64,000 nt of DNA from Candidatus Poribacteria bacterium (GTDB lineage Bacteria; Poribacteria; WGA-4E; UBA9662). The stretch's first letter is position 1, and each line of letters starts with the position of its first letter. The notes under the pieces were generated by a model. It saw only the letters and a program-made list of their open reading frames with translations. It did not search any database and was not told the DNA's origin. Made by a program: the position numbers and the translations under genes. The stretch is from NCBI GenBank assembly GCA_002709695.1, contig PAQF01000025.1:122176-186175 (forward strand). The letters are read 5' to 3'. Below, in pieces: positions 36,080 to 46,007 of the stretch.

Positions 36080-39000
36080 CTAATCACTGAATTTCGCAGA
36101 AACAATTTTCGAAACACCTGCTTGTTCCATTGTAACACCATAAATGACATCTGCTGTTTCCATTGTCCGCTTATTGTGAGTAATAATAACAAACTGAGTC
36201 TGATGGACATATTTACGAATTAGGTTGGTAAAACGTAAGACATTCGACTCATCAAGCGCAGCATCAACCTCATCCATGACACAAAAAGGACTCGGTTTAA
36301 TTTTAAACATAGCAAAAAGAAGAGCAATCGCTACCAGAGTACGTTCACCACCTGAAAGTTGTGTAATATTCTGAGGTCTCTTCCCGGGTGGACACGCAAT
36401 AATTTCAACACCGGATTCAAGTAGGTTTGATTCATCTGTTAGCTGTAACTCCGTTTCACCACCACCAAACAACTCAGAAAAAACCTCCTGAAAATTCCCA
36501 CTGATCAGACTAAAAGTTCGCTGAAAAGCTTCACGCGACGTTTGGTTAATTTTCTCAATTGCATCATACGTGGAATCAAGGGACTTTTGCAAATCTTCCC
36601 GTTGTGAGACGAGAAAATTTTCTCGCTTTTTTTGTTCCTGATAATCTTCAATTGCCTTAAGATTGATGGGGCCAATAGATTCAATTTGGGTTTTTAAATC
36701 CTCAGTTTGGGCTACCAGTTCGAGTTCATCAATCTCGTTTCCAGTATCTTCATCTTCTATTTGATCAATGGACACTTGGTACTTGTCTTGAATTCTTGAC
36801 GAAATCCCTTTCAATTGCATCTCCAGTTGAGTTGTGCCAACCTCTAGCTGATGACGCATTCGATTGTGTTTATCGAACTGCTGTCTTCCTTTTTTAATCA
36901 TCTTATGTGACTCAGAGATAACTTCTATTATGTTTTCACGCTCGGTTTGAAGCACACTAACTTTTTCCTCATTCTCAAACTTTTCTTGCTCCAGCTCGAG
37001 AAATCGTTTTTGCGCTAAGTCAATTTGACCAATAAGCTCCTGCTTCATCTCCTCGTCAGAATCAATGACCTCCTGATGATTGTGCATGCTTTCAACTATC
37101 TGATTCTGATTCTCATCAAACGAAGTTATGGTCGTACTTAAACTCTGCAGTTTTTCACCCTTTGTGGCTAATGAAATTTGCAGATTCTGACATGATTCTT
37201 CGACTTCTCTAAGTTTATCTTTTTCCGTCTCGACTTGTTCTAGAAATCGCTCAACCTTGCGAAGTAAGATGGAATCAGACTTCTGGACCTGTTTCAGATC
37301 AGTCTCGAGATGATGACGTTCTCCTTCGATTTGCTCTGATTGCTCGACCAAATCAGCTCGCTCTTTCTCAATTGTATCAAGTTGATGTCGAATTTGATTA
37401 AGCTTTTGCTGTGACTGATCTAGCATTTGGAGGAGGCTTTTGTGCTCAATTTGACATTCCTGCCATTCGGCATTTAACTTGTGTCGATTTTGTTGCAACC
37501 CATTGATGCGCTTAACCAGTTCCTTACGCTGCAAATCTTTCTCGACAACTTTTTGGTTAAGACTATTTACCCGTTTCTCCAGATCTTCCAACTCTCTAGA
37601 TCGACTTAGAAGTCCACTGGTTTTGCTACTTGTGTGCCCACCTGTAACAGCCCCTGAAGTATTGATGATATCCCCCTCAAGAGTTACGAGCCGAGCATTT
37701 GGGCGAAATTTGCGTGTTAACTGCACAGCTATATCGATATCCTCAACAACCAATGTATTACCCAAAAGTTGGTCAATTGCCACATCATATACAGGGTCAC
37801 AATCAATCAGATCTCCAGCCACCCCGATTACACCAGGCTGATTTAATAACTTATCTTCATTGAAGTATCGAGGACGCAGAATATCCAAAGGCAAGAAGGT
37901 CACTCGCCCAGCACGTTTCTCCTTCAAGAATGCAATACCTACTTGGGCATCTTCCGCCGCTTTGGTAACAATATTCTGAATCGCCCCCCCAAGCGCAACT
38001 TCAATTGCCAATTCATAATCAGGATCAGTATAAATAAGTTCAGCGATCACACCACAGACACCCCCAAACTTGTTGGGATCAACCTCCTTTGCCTTTAGGA
38101 TAGCCCGCACACCATTATAGTATCCTTCATGTGTACTCTGGAGATCTTTTAGCGACTTGAGACGCGAAGCATTCATTCCCAACGACTCTTGTGACCCCTG
38201 TATCTCTACTTCCAATTTATGAAGACTAGCCTGTAATTTCTGCAGTTCCTGATCACTCTGGCCTTTTTGCTTGTCAATTCTAAGTAGTTCTACCGCCACC
38301 TGCTTCTCGCGCATTTCCGATTCCTTGTGCGTCGTCAGTGCGGTATCAAAATTGGCTCCTAAACCTTCTAAGCTTTCATTAATTCGTGTAAAATCAGATT
38401 CAGAGTACTCTATTCTATTATTGATTGAGAGTATCTGCCGCTCGACTGCCGAAATCCGGCTGGTTGCTTCTAAGCGCTCTTTTTGTGCCGATTCGATCGA
38501 TTGATTAGTCTGATTAACACGTGACATTAAGTCCGTTAATGTACTTTTACGTGCGTTCAATCGATTCTCTTCGAGTTTAAAGGCCACATCAATTTTTGCC
38601 TGCTCCTGTTTTGATTTTTGCTTCTGCGCTTCAATCCCGTCAAGTTGTTGTTGCAGAGAATCAATAGCCTGAGCAGCTCGTGCGCGCTGTTGTTGAATAT
38701 TCAGTTGCCGCTCTTTATAGAGAACAATTTGACGTTCGGTCTTTTCGATTTCACTTTGAAACTCAAGTACAATCCCTTGACCTTGTTGGATAATACGATC
38801 TAACTCCACCTGTCGATTAGTTGATTCTTCAATTCGCAACTCAGTGGAATCAATAGCTTCTCGAGCTTCAGCGATCACAATCAGAATTTCCTCTAAATTG
38901 AGTTGAGTTTGACTAAGTTCTCTAACAAATCGATCATACTCTTGTTTGCTAAGATTCAGTTCAAGCCCTTTTAATTTCTGATGCAGTTTCTGGTATTTCG

Positions 39001-39637
39001 CAGCTTGTTCTGCCTGCTGGCGAAGTGACTCAGTTTCGCGCTCTAACTCATGAATAATATCATTCACTCGACTAATATTTTGTTCCGTTTGATCCAGCTT
39101 TTTAAGCGCGTCTTTTTTACGATGTTTGTATTTGGTAATCCCCGCAACCTCATCAAAAATCTGGCGGCGATCCTCCGCACGTGCATTGAGAATAAGATCA
39201 ATCTTACTTTGCTCCATCACAGAATAAGCATCAACTCCGATACCAGTATCCATAAACAATTCATTGATATCTCGAAGACGACTAGGCACTTGATTAATCA
39301 AATAATTACTTTCACCACCTCGCTTTAGCTGCCGCATGATTTCAAGCTCAGGGGATTCAAGGGCTATTTTATCCTCGACGTCTGCAATCCTCATCGCTAC
39401 TTCAGCCTTGCTTACAGGCTTTAGCGATTCCCCACCATTAAACAAAATAGCTTGCATATTTGCACAACGTAACGAGCGTGGACGTTGCTCACCAAGCACC
39501 CAGCGAACAGCATCAGAAATATTGCTCTTTCCACATCCATTGGGACCAACAATCGCTGTCACACCTGGTTTCAGAATTAATTCAACTTCGTCAGCAAAAC
39601 TTTTAAAACCGCTAATCTTAAGTTGGCTAAGATACAA
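36080..39637 (-). CDS. smc: Chromosome segregation protein SMC
   Basis: A 1185-residue condensin core ATPase. Walker A G31-P-N-G-C-G-K-S38 lies in the N-terminal head, long coiled coils span about 165-500 and 670-1000, a hinge lies at about 515-660 (G-V-C-G-V-I-A-E-L-I-Y...T-L-E-G-D-I-I-N), and the C-terminal head carries L-S-G-G-E-R at about 1090 and C-V-M-D-E-V-D-A-A-L-D. The start is TTG 39637 behind GGAGG with 8-nt spacing. ftsY follows after 19 bp. Two tandem 14-bp repeats lie ~90-120 bp upstream. Confidence 0.95.
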   Translation of the reverse strand: MYLSQLKISGFKSFADEVELILKPGVTAIVGPNGCGKSNISDAVRWVLGEQRPRSLRCANMQAILFNGGESLKPVSKAEVAMRIADVEDKIALESPELEIMRQLKRGGESNYLINQVPSRLRDINELFMDTGIGVDAYSVMEQSKIDLILNARAEDRRQIFDEVAGITKYKHRKKDALKKLDQTEQNISRVNDIIHELERETESLRQQAEQAAKYQKLHQKLKGLELNLSKQEYDRFVRELSQTQLNLEEILIVIAEAREAIDSTELRIEESTNRQVELDRIIQQGQGIVLEFQSEIEKTERQIVLYKERQLNIQQQRARAAQAIDSLQQQLDGIEAQKQKSKQEQAKIDVAFKLEENRLNARKSTLTDLMSRVNQTNQSIESAQKERLEATSRISAVERQILSINNRIEYSESDFTRINESLEGLGANFDTALTTHKESEMREKQVAVELLRIDKQKGQSDQELQKLQASLHKLEVEIQGSQESLGMNASRLKSLKDLQSTHEGYYNGVRAILKAKEVDPNKFGGVCGVIAELIYTDPDYELAIEVALGGAIQNIVTKAAEDAQVGIAFLKEKRAGRVTFLPLDILRPRYFNEDKLLNQPGVIGVAGDLIDCDPVYDVAIDQLLGNTLVVEDIDIAVQLTRKFRPNARLVTLEGDIINTSGAVTGGHTSSKTSGLLSRSRELEDLEKRVNSLNQKVVEKDLQRKELVKRINGLQQNRHKLNAEWQECQIEHKSLLQMLDQSQQKLNQIRHQLDTIEKERADLVEQSEQIEGERHHLETDLKQVQKSDSILLRKVERFLEQVETEKDKLREVEESCQNLQISLATKGEKLQSLSTTITSFDENQNQIVESMHNHQEVIDSDEEMKQELIGQIDLAQKRFLELEQEKFENEEKVSVLQTERENIIEVISESHKMIKKGRQQFDKHNRMRHQLEVGTTQLEMQLKGISSRIQDKYQVSIDQIEDEDTGNEIDELELVAQTEDLKTQIESIGPINLKAIEDYQEQKKRENFLVSQREDLQKSLDSTYDAIEKINQTSREAFQRTFSLISGNFQEVFSELFGGGETELQLTDESNLLESGVEIIACPPGKRPQNITQLSGGERTLVAIALLFAMFKIKPSPFCVMDEVDAALDESNVLRFTNLIRKYVHQTQFVIITHNKRTMETADVIYGVTMEQAGVSKIVSAKFSD

Positions 39638-39721
39638 AGTTTAATCCTCCGGATTCGAGTCTCTTCTCTAGGAAAAAGAAACGTTGACGCAATACAACCT
39701 GTTTCAAATGTTTATTAGGAT

Positions 39722-39756
39722 TTATCGATTTGTTACCATATTTTATCGACTTGTTC
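39722..39756. repeat. Two 14-bp direct repeats 21 bp apart upstream of smc
   Basis: TTTATCGATTTGTT at 39722-39735 and TTTATCGACTTGTT at 39743-39756 differ at one base and are offset by 21 bp, two helical turns, so they face the same side of the DNA. They lie 85-119 bp upstream of the smc start. The arrangement resembles paired operator sites; no regulator can be named. Confidence 0.5.
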
Positions 39757-39822
39757 AAATCAGATGCAACATAAACTTAGATCAACATTTCTATTTGGAG
39801 CGGATACGAACAATCTAACGGA

Positions 39823-39843
39823 GGCAATTAATCCCTAATTGCC
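39823..39843. repeat. 8-bp inverted repeat
   Basis: GGCAATTA and TAATTGCC flank a 5-nt loop (ATCCC), a perfect 8-bp stem without a following T-run. It could be an RNA hairpin or a protein-binding dyad; nothing identifies its role. Confidence 0.4.
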
Positions 39844-39957
39844 AGTTAGGTGGGATGACATGCAAGCGGCCAAAAATCCGGATTCAAGGGAGGGTGAAAT
39901 TTTATGAAACGGTGAACTTCAAGCCTAAAACAAACAAATTGACAAAGAGTTGGGATG

Positions 39958-39998
39958 TAACTAATAGGTGGAATATGCTATATTCCACCTATTAGTTA
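39958..39998 (-). terminator. 41-bp near-perfect palindrome downstream of the UPF0182 gene
   Basis: Two 19-bp arms (39958-39976 and 39980-39998) are perfect reverse complements around the 3-nt loop GCT. It begins 39 bp after the UPF0182 stop, at the end of the 47.1-40.0 kb operon, so it probably acts as a transcript-end hairpin. It lacks a T-run on either side, so Rho-independent termination is doubtful and a protein-binding dyad is possible. Confidence 0.5.
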
Positions 39999-40036
39999 AA
40001 ATCCAAATTCGGCCATCGAGAATCAAGTAAACACTA

Positions 40037-43036
40037 TTATTCAGAGGTTCCTCTAGGAAGTGTATCCTGCACCTCCATCTGTTTTAAAACCTCCTCAAGC
40101 AAATTCAAATGCGTTCCATAACTTGCCCAATCACCTAATCTTTGAGCATTTTGAGCCTGATCCAAATATTGGTTCGCACGCTTAGCCAGTTCAACCAGAC
40201 TACTATCCAACGAACTATCATCAACAAACAAGTTAGTCTCTCTCATCTTTCGTTTCTCAGAGGACACTAAGGCGGAATCCACTGGTGAAACATTGAAAAG
40301 CTTAATTAACGCTTGGTCAAGACTCGCTCCCCAAGCCACTTTTTCCCGATAACCAACAACCACACGACGTAACTCCGGAATTGCCGAATCTCCTTCGGAC
40401 TGGATATATATTGGTTCTACATACAAAAGTGATTCACTCATCGGAATAATTAGAAGATTACCACGGAGAACGCGAGAACCTTGGGTATTCCAAAGTGAAA
40501 TCTGCTGTGAAATATCTGGTTCTTGGCTAATATAATTCTCTACCTGCATCGGCCCAGAAGCCAGTTTCCCTTTTGAGAACCTGTAAACAATTAATTGACC
40601 ATACTGAGGCAAATCACAACGTGCTGCCATCCAAGCAGTAAGGTTCTGCTTGTTCTTTGGAGTAAAAGGAAGCATTAACACAAATTCTGCACGTTCTTGT
40701 CCTGGAATTTTAACAATGACATAATAAGGCGCAACATCTTGCACATTTGAAACGGTTGGAGCAACTCTCTCTGGCGCTGGGGCAAACGGATTAGATTGCA
40801 CCGGCAGTGTCGGTTGCCTCACCTGTTCCGTATTATCGTAAATCTCTTGACCTATTTCCCACGGGTCTTCTCCCGCGTAAAAAGTAATAGGATCCTTCAT
40901 ATGATAATCTTGATACATACGTGCTTGGATCAAAAACATGGTCATTGGATAACGAATATGAGTTTTAAGATTTTCAGGCATATCTGAAAATGATTTAAAT
41001 AAACTTGGAAAAATGTTCTTATAGCATTGGACAATTGAATCATCTTCCACATCTTTAAGGTAGAAATTTACCGTACCATCGTAGGCATCAATCGTTACTT
41101 TAACTGAATTTCGAATATAGTTTCCCCAAGGCCTTTCACCTCCTTGAATCCGTCTTGCTGTACGAATCCCTTGTCGCTCAGCTATAGTTGATCTCAACAC
41201 ATCCTGCATCGGCGATGAATAAGGGTAGCGGTTGGTCGTCGTATAGGCATCCAGTACCCAGATAAGCCGACCTTCATGCAAAACAAGGTAAGGATCTTTA
41301 TCATAACGTAAAAAAGGGGCAATTTTCTGTGTTCGCTCTTTAATGTGACGATGGTACATGACACGACTTTGTCGATTGATTTCTCCAGGTAAAACAAAGT
41401 TATACGCGTTATCGAACTTAAGCATATAAATTAGCCTGCGCCAGAAAGACGACAGCTTAATACCACCTAATCCCTGATAAGCATACTTCTTATAATCCTG
41501 TCCAACCGACAACGGATAATCAAATTCAAGCAGTTCTTTCCCCTCATCCTTTCGGTTCGGGTGGGTAATAATGTAATGTGTTGTGCGCTCCCCATAGTAA
41601 ATTCGAGGACCTGGATTATCAGCAAACTCCAGTTTCCATTCTGGTGCGTAAGTAATCGGATCAATATCACGAATATACATCTTGGGTTTGCCATCTTCAA
41701 TCTCACTAACGGGACTCATCACAACCCCATAACCATGCGTGTAAACATAAGTTTTTTTGTACCAATCACTACGAGCACTTGGTAGATCATCTATGTTTAA
41801 TTCACGTCCCGAGAGCATGACTTGCCGCACATCACCATCTATCTTGTAGCGATCAATATCCACATCAACAAAATCATACTGAGACCTTAATTCTTGCAAT
41901 TGACGAAAAGTCCGCCGTAGAGGTCTCCAATCCCACAACCTTGAACTGTTCACAACCACCGCATTTTCTTGGCTCATGACATCTTCATATGACAATTCAT
42001 CTGTAAGAGGATATTCTTCTTCAGTAACCCATTTATCTGTAAGTCCATAGGCATAAAGCGTCGCTTCAATATTATGTTTGATATATTTCGCTTCCAATTC
42101 CTGCTTGTTCGGCTCAACACGGAACTTCTGAACAAACCTCGGATAAAACTGACCGGCAAAAACAATTGTGAAAAACAACGCTAGTACTCCCAATGCGTAG
42201 CGTACACGAGGTAAAAACATACTAACGAACAAAACAATACTACTAGCCATTGCTGATACCAACGTCACCCATAAAAGTGGCAGACGAGCATGTATGGCAG
42301 CATACCCACCGCCAACACGTACAACATCACTGCTAGGATTGTTAAGCAAATCAAACATCATGAATCGGCAATTCCAAGCGAAAAGGATCAAGGTTAACGA
42401 AATCAACGCAAACAGATGGGCTTTGACTTTACGAGGCAGTTCCAAGCGATTTCGATCACTAAAGATTGAACCATGAAAAAAGTAAATTATCGAAGTAAAA
42501 ACGGTAAGTAGCACCAATAAACCAAATAAACTACTGCAAATAAACTGTTCCAACGGCATTCGAAAAATATAATAGCTAACATCTTTACCAAATATGGGAT
42601 CGGTATTACTCACGCTGATATTCTTGGCCCCAAGGTAGCGAAGTACAATCTCCCATTTGCTAGATGAAGAATAACCAACCAATATGCTATAGGCAACCGA
42701 GAGAAATGTTAAAACAGAATAGACTATCTTTCGGAGATCGAAATCAAGCTCCCCACCAACTGGAATCGCATCAACAATTGAAGGACTAAAACGAGCTGGG
42801 GAAAAACGATGTAGAAAATAAAGATTACCCAGCGTAATGACTAAAAACACAAGTCCCACCACAGACCCAAGACAAATTTTAGTAATTAATATTTTTTTGT
42901 ATACTCCTAAATAGCTCACCATACTAAACCAAAGCAAATCAGGATAGATCTTCACCAAAATTGAGGAAAGTGACATCAACACCAAAATCACTACTGCAAA
43001 GATAAACAACCTTTTAAAACGAGAGTCCATTAACAA
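40037..43036 (-). CDS. UPF0182 family membrane protein
   Basis: A 999-residue member of UPF0182 (COG1615). The N-terminal ~310 residues contain about seven hydrophobic segments (first: F-I-F-A-V-V-I-L-V-L-M-S-L-S-S-I-L-V). A large extracytoplasmic domain follows with the family features Y-T-H-G-Y-G-V-V-M-S-P-V, I-Y-Y-G-E-R-T-T-H-Y-I, R-L-I-W-V-L-D-A-Y-T-T-T and W-G-N-Y-I-R-N-S-V-K. The last ~100 residues are helical and acidic. Function is unknown. It follows the protease/TolB/barrel gene by 22 bp, so it may share its envelope role. Confidence 0.88.
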   Translation of the reverse strand: MLMDSRFKRLFIFAVVILVLMSLSSILVKIYPDLLWFSMVSYLGVYKKILITKICLGSVVGLVFLVITLGNLYFLHRFSPARFSPSIVDAIPVGGELDFDLRKIVYSVLTFLSVAYSILVGYSSSSKWEIVLRYLGAKNISVSNTDPIFGKDVSYYIFRMPLEQFICSSLFGLLVLLTVFTSIIYFFHGSIFSDRNRLELPRKVKAHLFALISLTLILFAWNCRFMMFDLLNNPSSDVVRVGGGYAAIHARLPLLWVTLVSAMASSIVLFVSMFLPRVRYALGVLALFFTIVFAGQFYPRFVQKFRVEPNKQELEAKYIKHNIEATLYAYGLTDKWVTEEEYPLTDELSYEDVMSQENAVVVNSSRLWDWRPLRRTFRQLQELRSQYDFVDVDIDRYKIDGDVRQVMLSGRELNIDDLPSARSDWYKKTYVYTHGYGVVMSPVSEIEDGKPKMYIRDIDPITYAPEWKLEFADNPGPRIYYGERTTHYIITHPNRKDEGKELLEFDYPLSVGQDYKKYAYQGLGGIKLSSFWRRLIYMLKFDNAYNFVLPGEINRQSRVMYHRHIKERTQKIAPFLRYDKDPYLVLHEGRLIWVLDAYTTTNRYPYSSPMQDVLRSTIAERQGIRTARRIQGGERPWGNYIRNSVKVTIDAYDGTVNFYLKDVEDDSIVQCYKNIFPSLFKSFSDMPENLKTHIRYPMTMFLIQARMYQDYHMKDPITFYAGEDPWEIGQEIYDNTEQVRQPTLPVQSNPFAPAPERVAPTVSNVQDVAPYYVIVKIPGQERAEFVLMLPFTPKNKQNLTAWMAARCDLPQYGQLIVYRFSKGKLASGPMQVENYISQEPDISQQISLWNTQGSRVLRGNLLIIPMSESLLYVEPIYIQSEGDSAIPELRRVVVGYREKVAWGASLDQALIKLFNVSPVDSALVSSEKRKMRETNLFVDDSSLDSSLVELAKRANQYLDQAQNAQRLGDWASYGTHLNLLEEVLKQMEVQDTLPRGTSE

Positions 43037-43058
43037 TTACTCCATATCTATTTTGAGG

Positions 43059-46007
43059 TTAAAACGCTTGCCCCAAGCCAAAACGATAAGTAACTTTAGG
43101 TTCAATTCGAGACAAATCTGTACGACGAGCTGCTACGAAATCGAGGGCAAACATTCCTAATTGCAAGCGCATTCCAACTCCGATAGCTCCTTTAATATCC
43201 TTAAGTTGAATACTATTACCTTTGGTAATAACAGCTTGGTATGGGTTATTAGGGCCAAATTTATATTCTTTGGGAATAAAAATAGATTTATTCGATTCAT
43301 CACTCCAGACGGTTCCAAAATCAGAAAAAGCAATACCTCGGATACCTCCAATCCCCCATTCAATCGGCCATCCAAACCGAAGCTCGTCAATAAATGGAAT
43401 CCGAAGCTCAAAATTCAGAAGTCCGATGCGAGTCCCAGTAAGAGCTTCGTAATTGTAACCACGCAGCGTATCAATCCCACCCAGATAAAAAAGTGACTGA
43501 TCAGAACTAAAACTGCCAATCAACATAAGCCGCGTTGCTAGAGTTGATCGGCGACCAACTCTAAAGTATCTACGCATATCAAACACAAAGTTGGTAAGAT
43601 CCAAAGCACTCCCAATTTGTGGGAAAGATTTCTCAACAGACAATTTTGAGCGAGTTCCAGAGTGGGGGCCAAACTGACGCCACATTGTTGTATCACTGAC
43701 GAGAGATAAAGAACCTATCGATAGTAACCCCCTTGGATTATCAAAAGATTGACTGGATGCATAATTATAAGTAAAAGGCGTCGAGTATAATCCAAGTTCG
43801 ATATCAAGCCGACGGTATCGGTTAAAAGGATAACTTATGTATCCAGAAAGGCCACTAATTCGCTGTAACACTCCACGCTTACTAGTGATTGAGGAAAGAA
43901 TATGATATTCATGATAATTAAAAATTGAAGCCCCAAAGTTGGCCTGCTTTTCCAAGTACCCATAACTAGCCACAAAATCAGGTGCAAAATATCCTGACTG
44001 GTTTACCAAACTTAAACTAAACCGATGATTACCCATCATATCACTAGCAATCATCTCTGTCATGTTGCGGAGCAGACCATCCGCTCTCAAACTAAAATCC
44101 GTAAAAATTGCATCTATACCAACATTTGCCTGATATTTTCGCCGTGCGATCCTTCGTGCATCCGGTTGAACTTGCGGCAAATCCAATACAAACTCAGCTT
44201 TTTCTAACGGTGGCAAATCAATCTTCTTATTAGCGGCACTTTCCATTTCCATGATATAGACATCCTGCTTGCCTTTTCGATAACCACTAAAGAGAATCCT
44301 CTTCATATCTGGTGCAAAACTCGCATCAGAACAGCCAGTTAAAATATGCGTCAGACACATTAGTTCAGTTCCATCTACATTCACAGTATATAAATCAAAA
44401 ACATCACTAAGATCAGCGGAAAAAATCACTTTATCACCTTCGAACGACCAATTCGGAGCGATAGCATTATACCGATCATGGGTCAGTTCCCAACCCACAT
44501 TACGATCAAGATCCAAGAGTACAAGACGATTTTTGCCATCTCGTTCTGAGGAATATACAATCTGATTCTTTTTAGGATGCCACATTGGATAGTTATCATC
44601 AAACGGATCATCTGTTATACGCTCAATTTCGCGATCGGCCAAATTGAGTGCGAAGAGATCCATCTGATTATTTTCCAAGGCAGTAAAAGCGATGCGCTGC
44701 CCACTCGGATGGTAAGTTGGTGAATGAGCCGAATCATATTTCAATTTAACACGGGTCCTGATCTCTTCAGCTAAAATGTCGATTTCCAGTAGGTACACTG
44801 ATTTACGATAACGTGCGAAAAAAGCAATCCGGTCACCATCAGGGGACCATGCTAGACCATTGCCGTTCGTAAGGATATCCTCATATTTTTCATGAAAGAA
44901 TTTTTTACTGACCCGAAAAAGACGTTTGCCCGTCTTAGCAGAAACTAGAATAATCTCACCAAACCCATCGTTTCCAGTTATATAAGCGACAATATCTCCA
45001 CTAGGTGACCAGATCGGCTTAATACTGTGTGAGTAACGTGAATCTTCAGTCAAATTTTTAGCAACCGTTTCCGGGAAATCCTTATCGGCGATCATTGACC
45101 AATACCTTTTTCTAAGCCAATTTTGCCAACTTTTATCAAATTCTTCGACTGTAATATTAAGAGTATTTTTAAAGGCTTTGTCCAAATTTTTCGTTCGACT
45201 TTGACGCAATTCATACATTATCTCACCAATTTTCTCTCGACCATAAGTATCAGCTAAATAACCAACCGCCGATTGACCAATCTTATAACCAAGGTAAACT
45301 TGTGACCCAAGTGCGCGAAAATCCTTCAGGCGCGTTAACGGCAAAATATTGTTATCCAAACATCCATCACGCAAAACCATTTCCCCCATAGCATCTACAT
45401 CATTAGCTAGATAGTCTGCACTGCCTTCAATAAACCATAGTGGCGCGCTATACATAAATTCGCCACTATAGATCCGGGCAACAGGTTTTTGATAGATAAT
45501 ATCGTATTGAAAAATGTGCACCAACTCATGGTAAATGACCTCTCTGAACGCCTCCAAAGAACCCGTAAACGGGATTACAACTCGACGTTTGAAGATCTCC
45601 GCAAACCCCCCTACTCCTTCAGTTAGTTCTTGAAGAATGATATTGGTATCACGAAAGTCAGTATGCGACTGGTATAGAATTAAAGGGGTACGGCTCTCGA
45701 TTTGATGGCCAAAATCTTCACTGTGCTTCTCATAAGCTTCTTCCGAAATTTCAGCCATGATTGGAACCAATCTGGAATTTTCTACGTAGTAGTAAATATC
45801 AAAGTGCTCTGTCCGATGAATCATCCAATCAAACTTTTGATTCGTCACCTTATTTTTGCCGAAATATTGAGCAGAAGCGGCAGAAACCCCAAAACAGAAT
45901 ATTAAACTGTAAAGGAGATATGTAAGTAGCTGAAGTTGCTTTTTCAAGTTGTTAGTTCGAGAATAGAATGTGCCTGTCACTTTGGCAATTAAAGAACAGA
46001 TTATCAA
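43059..46007 (-). CDS. Exported metalloprotease-like / TolB propeller / Omp85-type barrel fusion
   Basis: A 982-residue three-part envelope protein. A signal segment at about 30-46 precedes a gluzincin-type domain with H159-E-L-V-H163 and a downstream Glu at ~193 (W-F-I-E-G-S-A-D-Y), as in peptidase MA-like proteins. Residues ~325-610 form a TolB/WD40-like propeller (S-P-S-G-D-I-V-A, S-P-D-G-D-R-I-A-F, H-P-S-G-Q-R-I-A-F, H-P-K-K-N-Q-I-V-Y). From ~640 it is a beta-barrel ending like the Omp85/surface-antigen domain (L-R-G-Y-N-Y, then a terminal aromatic strand G-L-G-Q-A-F). It overlaps the lipoprotein gene by 4 bp. Confidence 0.8.
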   Translation of the reverse strand: MIICSLIAKVTGTFYSRTNNLKKQLQLLTYLLYSLIFCFGVSAASAQYFGKNKVTNQKFDWMIHRTEHFDIYYYVENSRLVPIMAEISEEAYEKHSEDFGHQIESRTPLILYQSHTDFRDTNIILQELTEGVGGFAEIFKRRVVIPFTGSLEAFREVIYHELVHIFQYDIIYQKPVARIYSGEFMYSAPLWFIEGSADYLANDVDAMGEMVLRDGCLDNNILPLTRLKDFRALGSQVYLGYKIGQSAVGYLADTYGREKIGEIMYELRQSRTKNLDKAFKNTLNITVEEFDKSWQNWLRKRYWSMIADKDFPETVAKNLTEDSRYSHSIKPIWSPSGDIVAYITGNDGFGEIILVSAKTGKRLFRVSKKFFHEKYEDILTNGNGLAWSPDGDRIAFFARYRKSVYLLEIDILAEEIRTRVKLKYDSAHSPTYHPSGQRIAFTALENNQMDLFALNLADREIERITDDPFDDNYPMWHPKKNQIVYSSERDGKNRLVLLDLDRNVGWELTHDRYNAIAPNWSFEGDKVIFSADLSDVFDLYTVNVDGTELMCLTHILTGCSDASFAPDMKRILFSGYRKGKQDVYIMEMESAANKKIDLPPLEKAEFVLDLPQVQPDARRIARRKYQANVGIDAIFTDFSLRADGLLRNMTEMIASDMMGNHRFSLSLVNQSGYFAPDFVASYGYLEKQANFGASIFNYHEYHILSSITSKRGVLQRISGLSGYISYPFNRYRRLDIELGLYSTPFTYNYASSQSFDNPRGLLSIGSLSLVSDTTMWRQFGPHSGTRSKLSVEKSFPQIGSALDLTNFVFDMRRYFRVGRRSTLATRLMLIGSFSSDQSLFYLGGIDTLRGYNYEALTGTRIGLLNFELRIPFIDELRFGWPIEWGIGGIRGIAFSDFGTVWSDESNKSIFIPKEYKFGPNNPYQAVITKGNSIQLKDIKGAIGVGMRLQLGMFALDFVAARRTDLSRIEPKVTYRFGLGQAF

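Larger units (their letters stand above)
39638..40036. other. Intergenic region between UPF0182 gene and smc
   Basis: 399 bp with no supported gene. It contains the smc leader, the paired 14-bp repeats (39722-39756), an inverted repeat at 39823-39843 and a 41-bp palindrome at 39958-39998. No tRNA or small ORF with a ribosome binding site was seen. Confidence 0.6.

Noticed and set aside
39645..39660. GGATTCGAGTC resembling a tRNA T-loop
   Set aside because: No acceptor, D or anticodon stem can be paired around it; it overlaps the smc ribosome binding site region.
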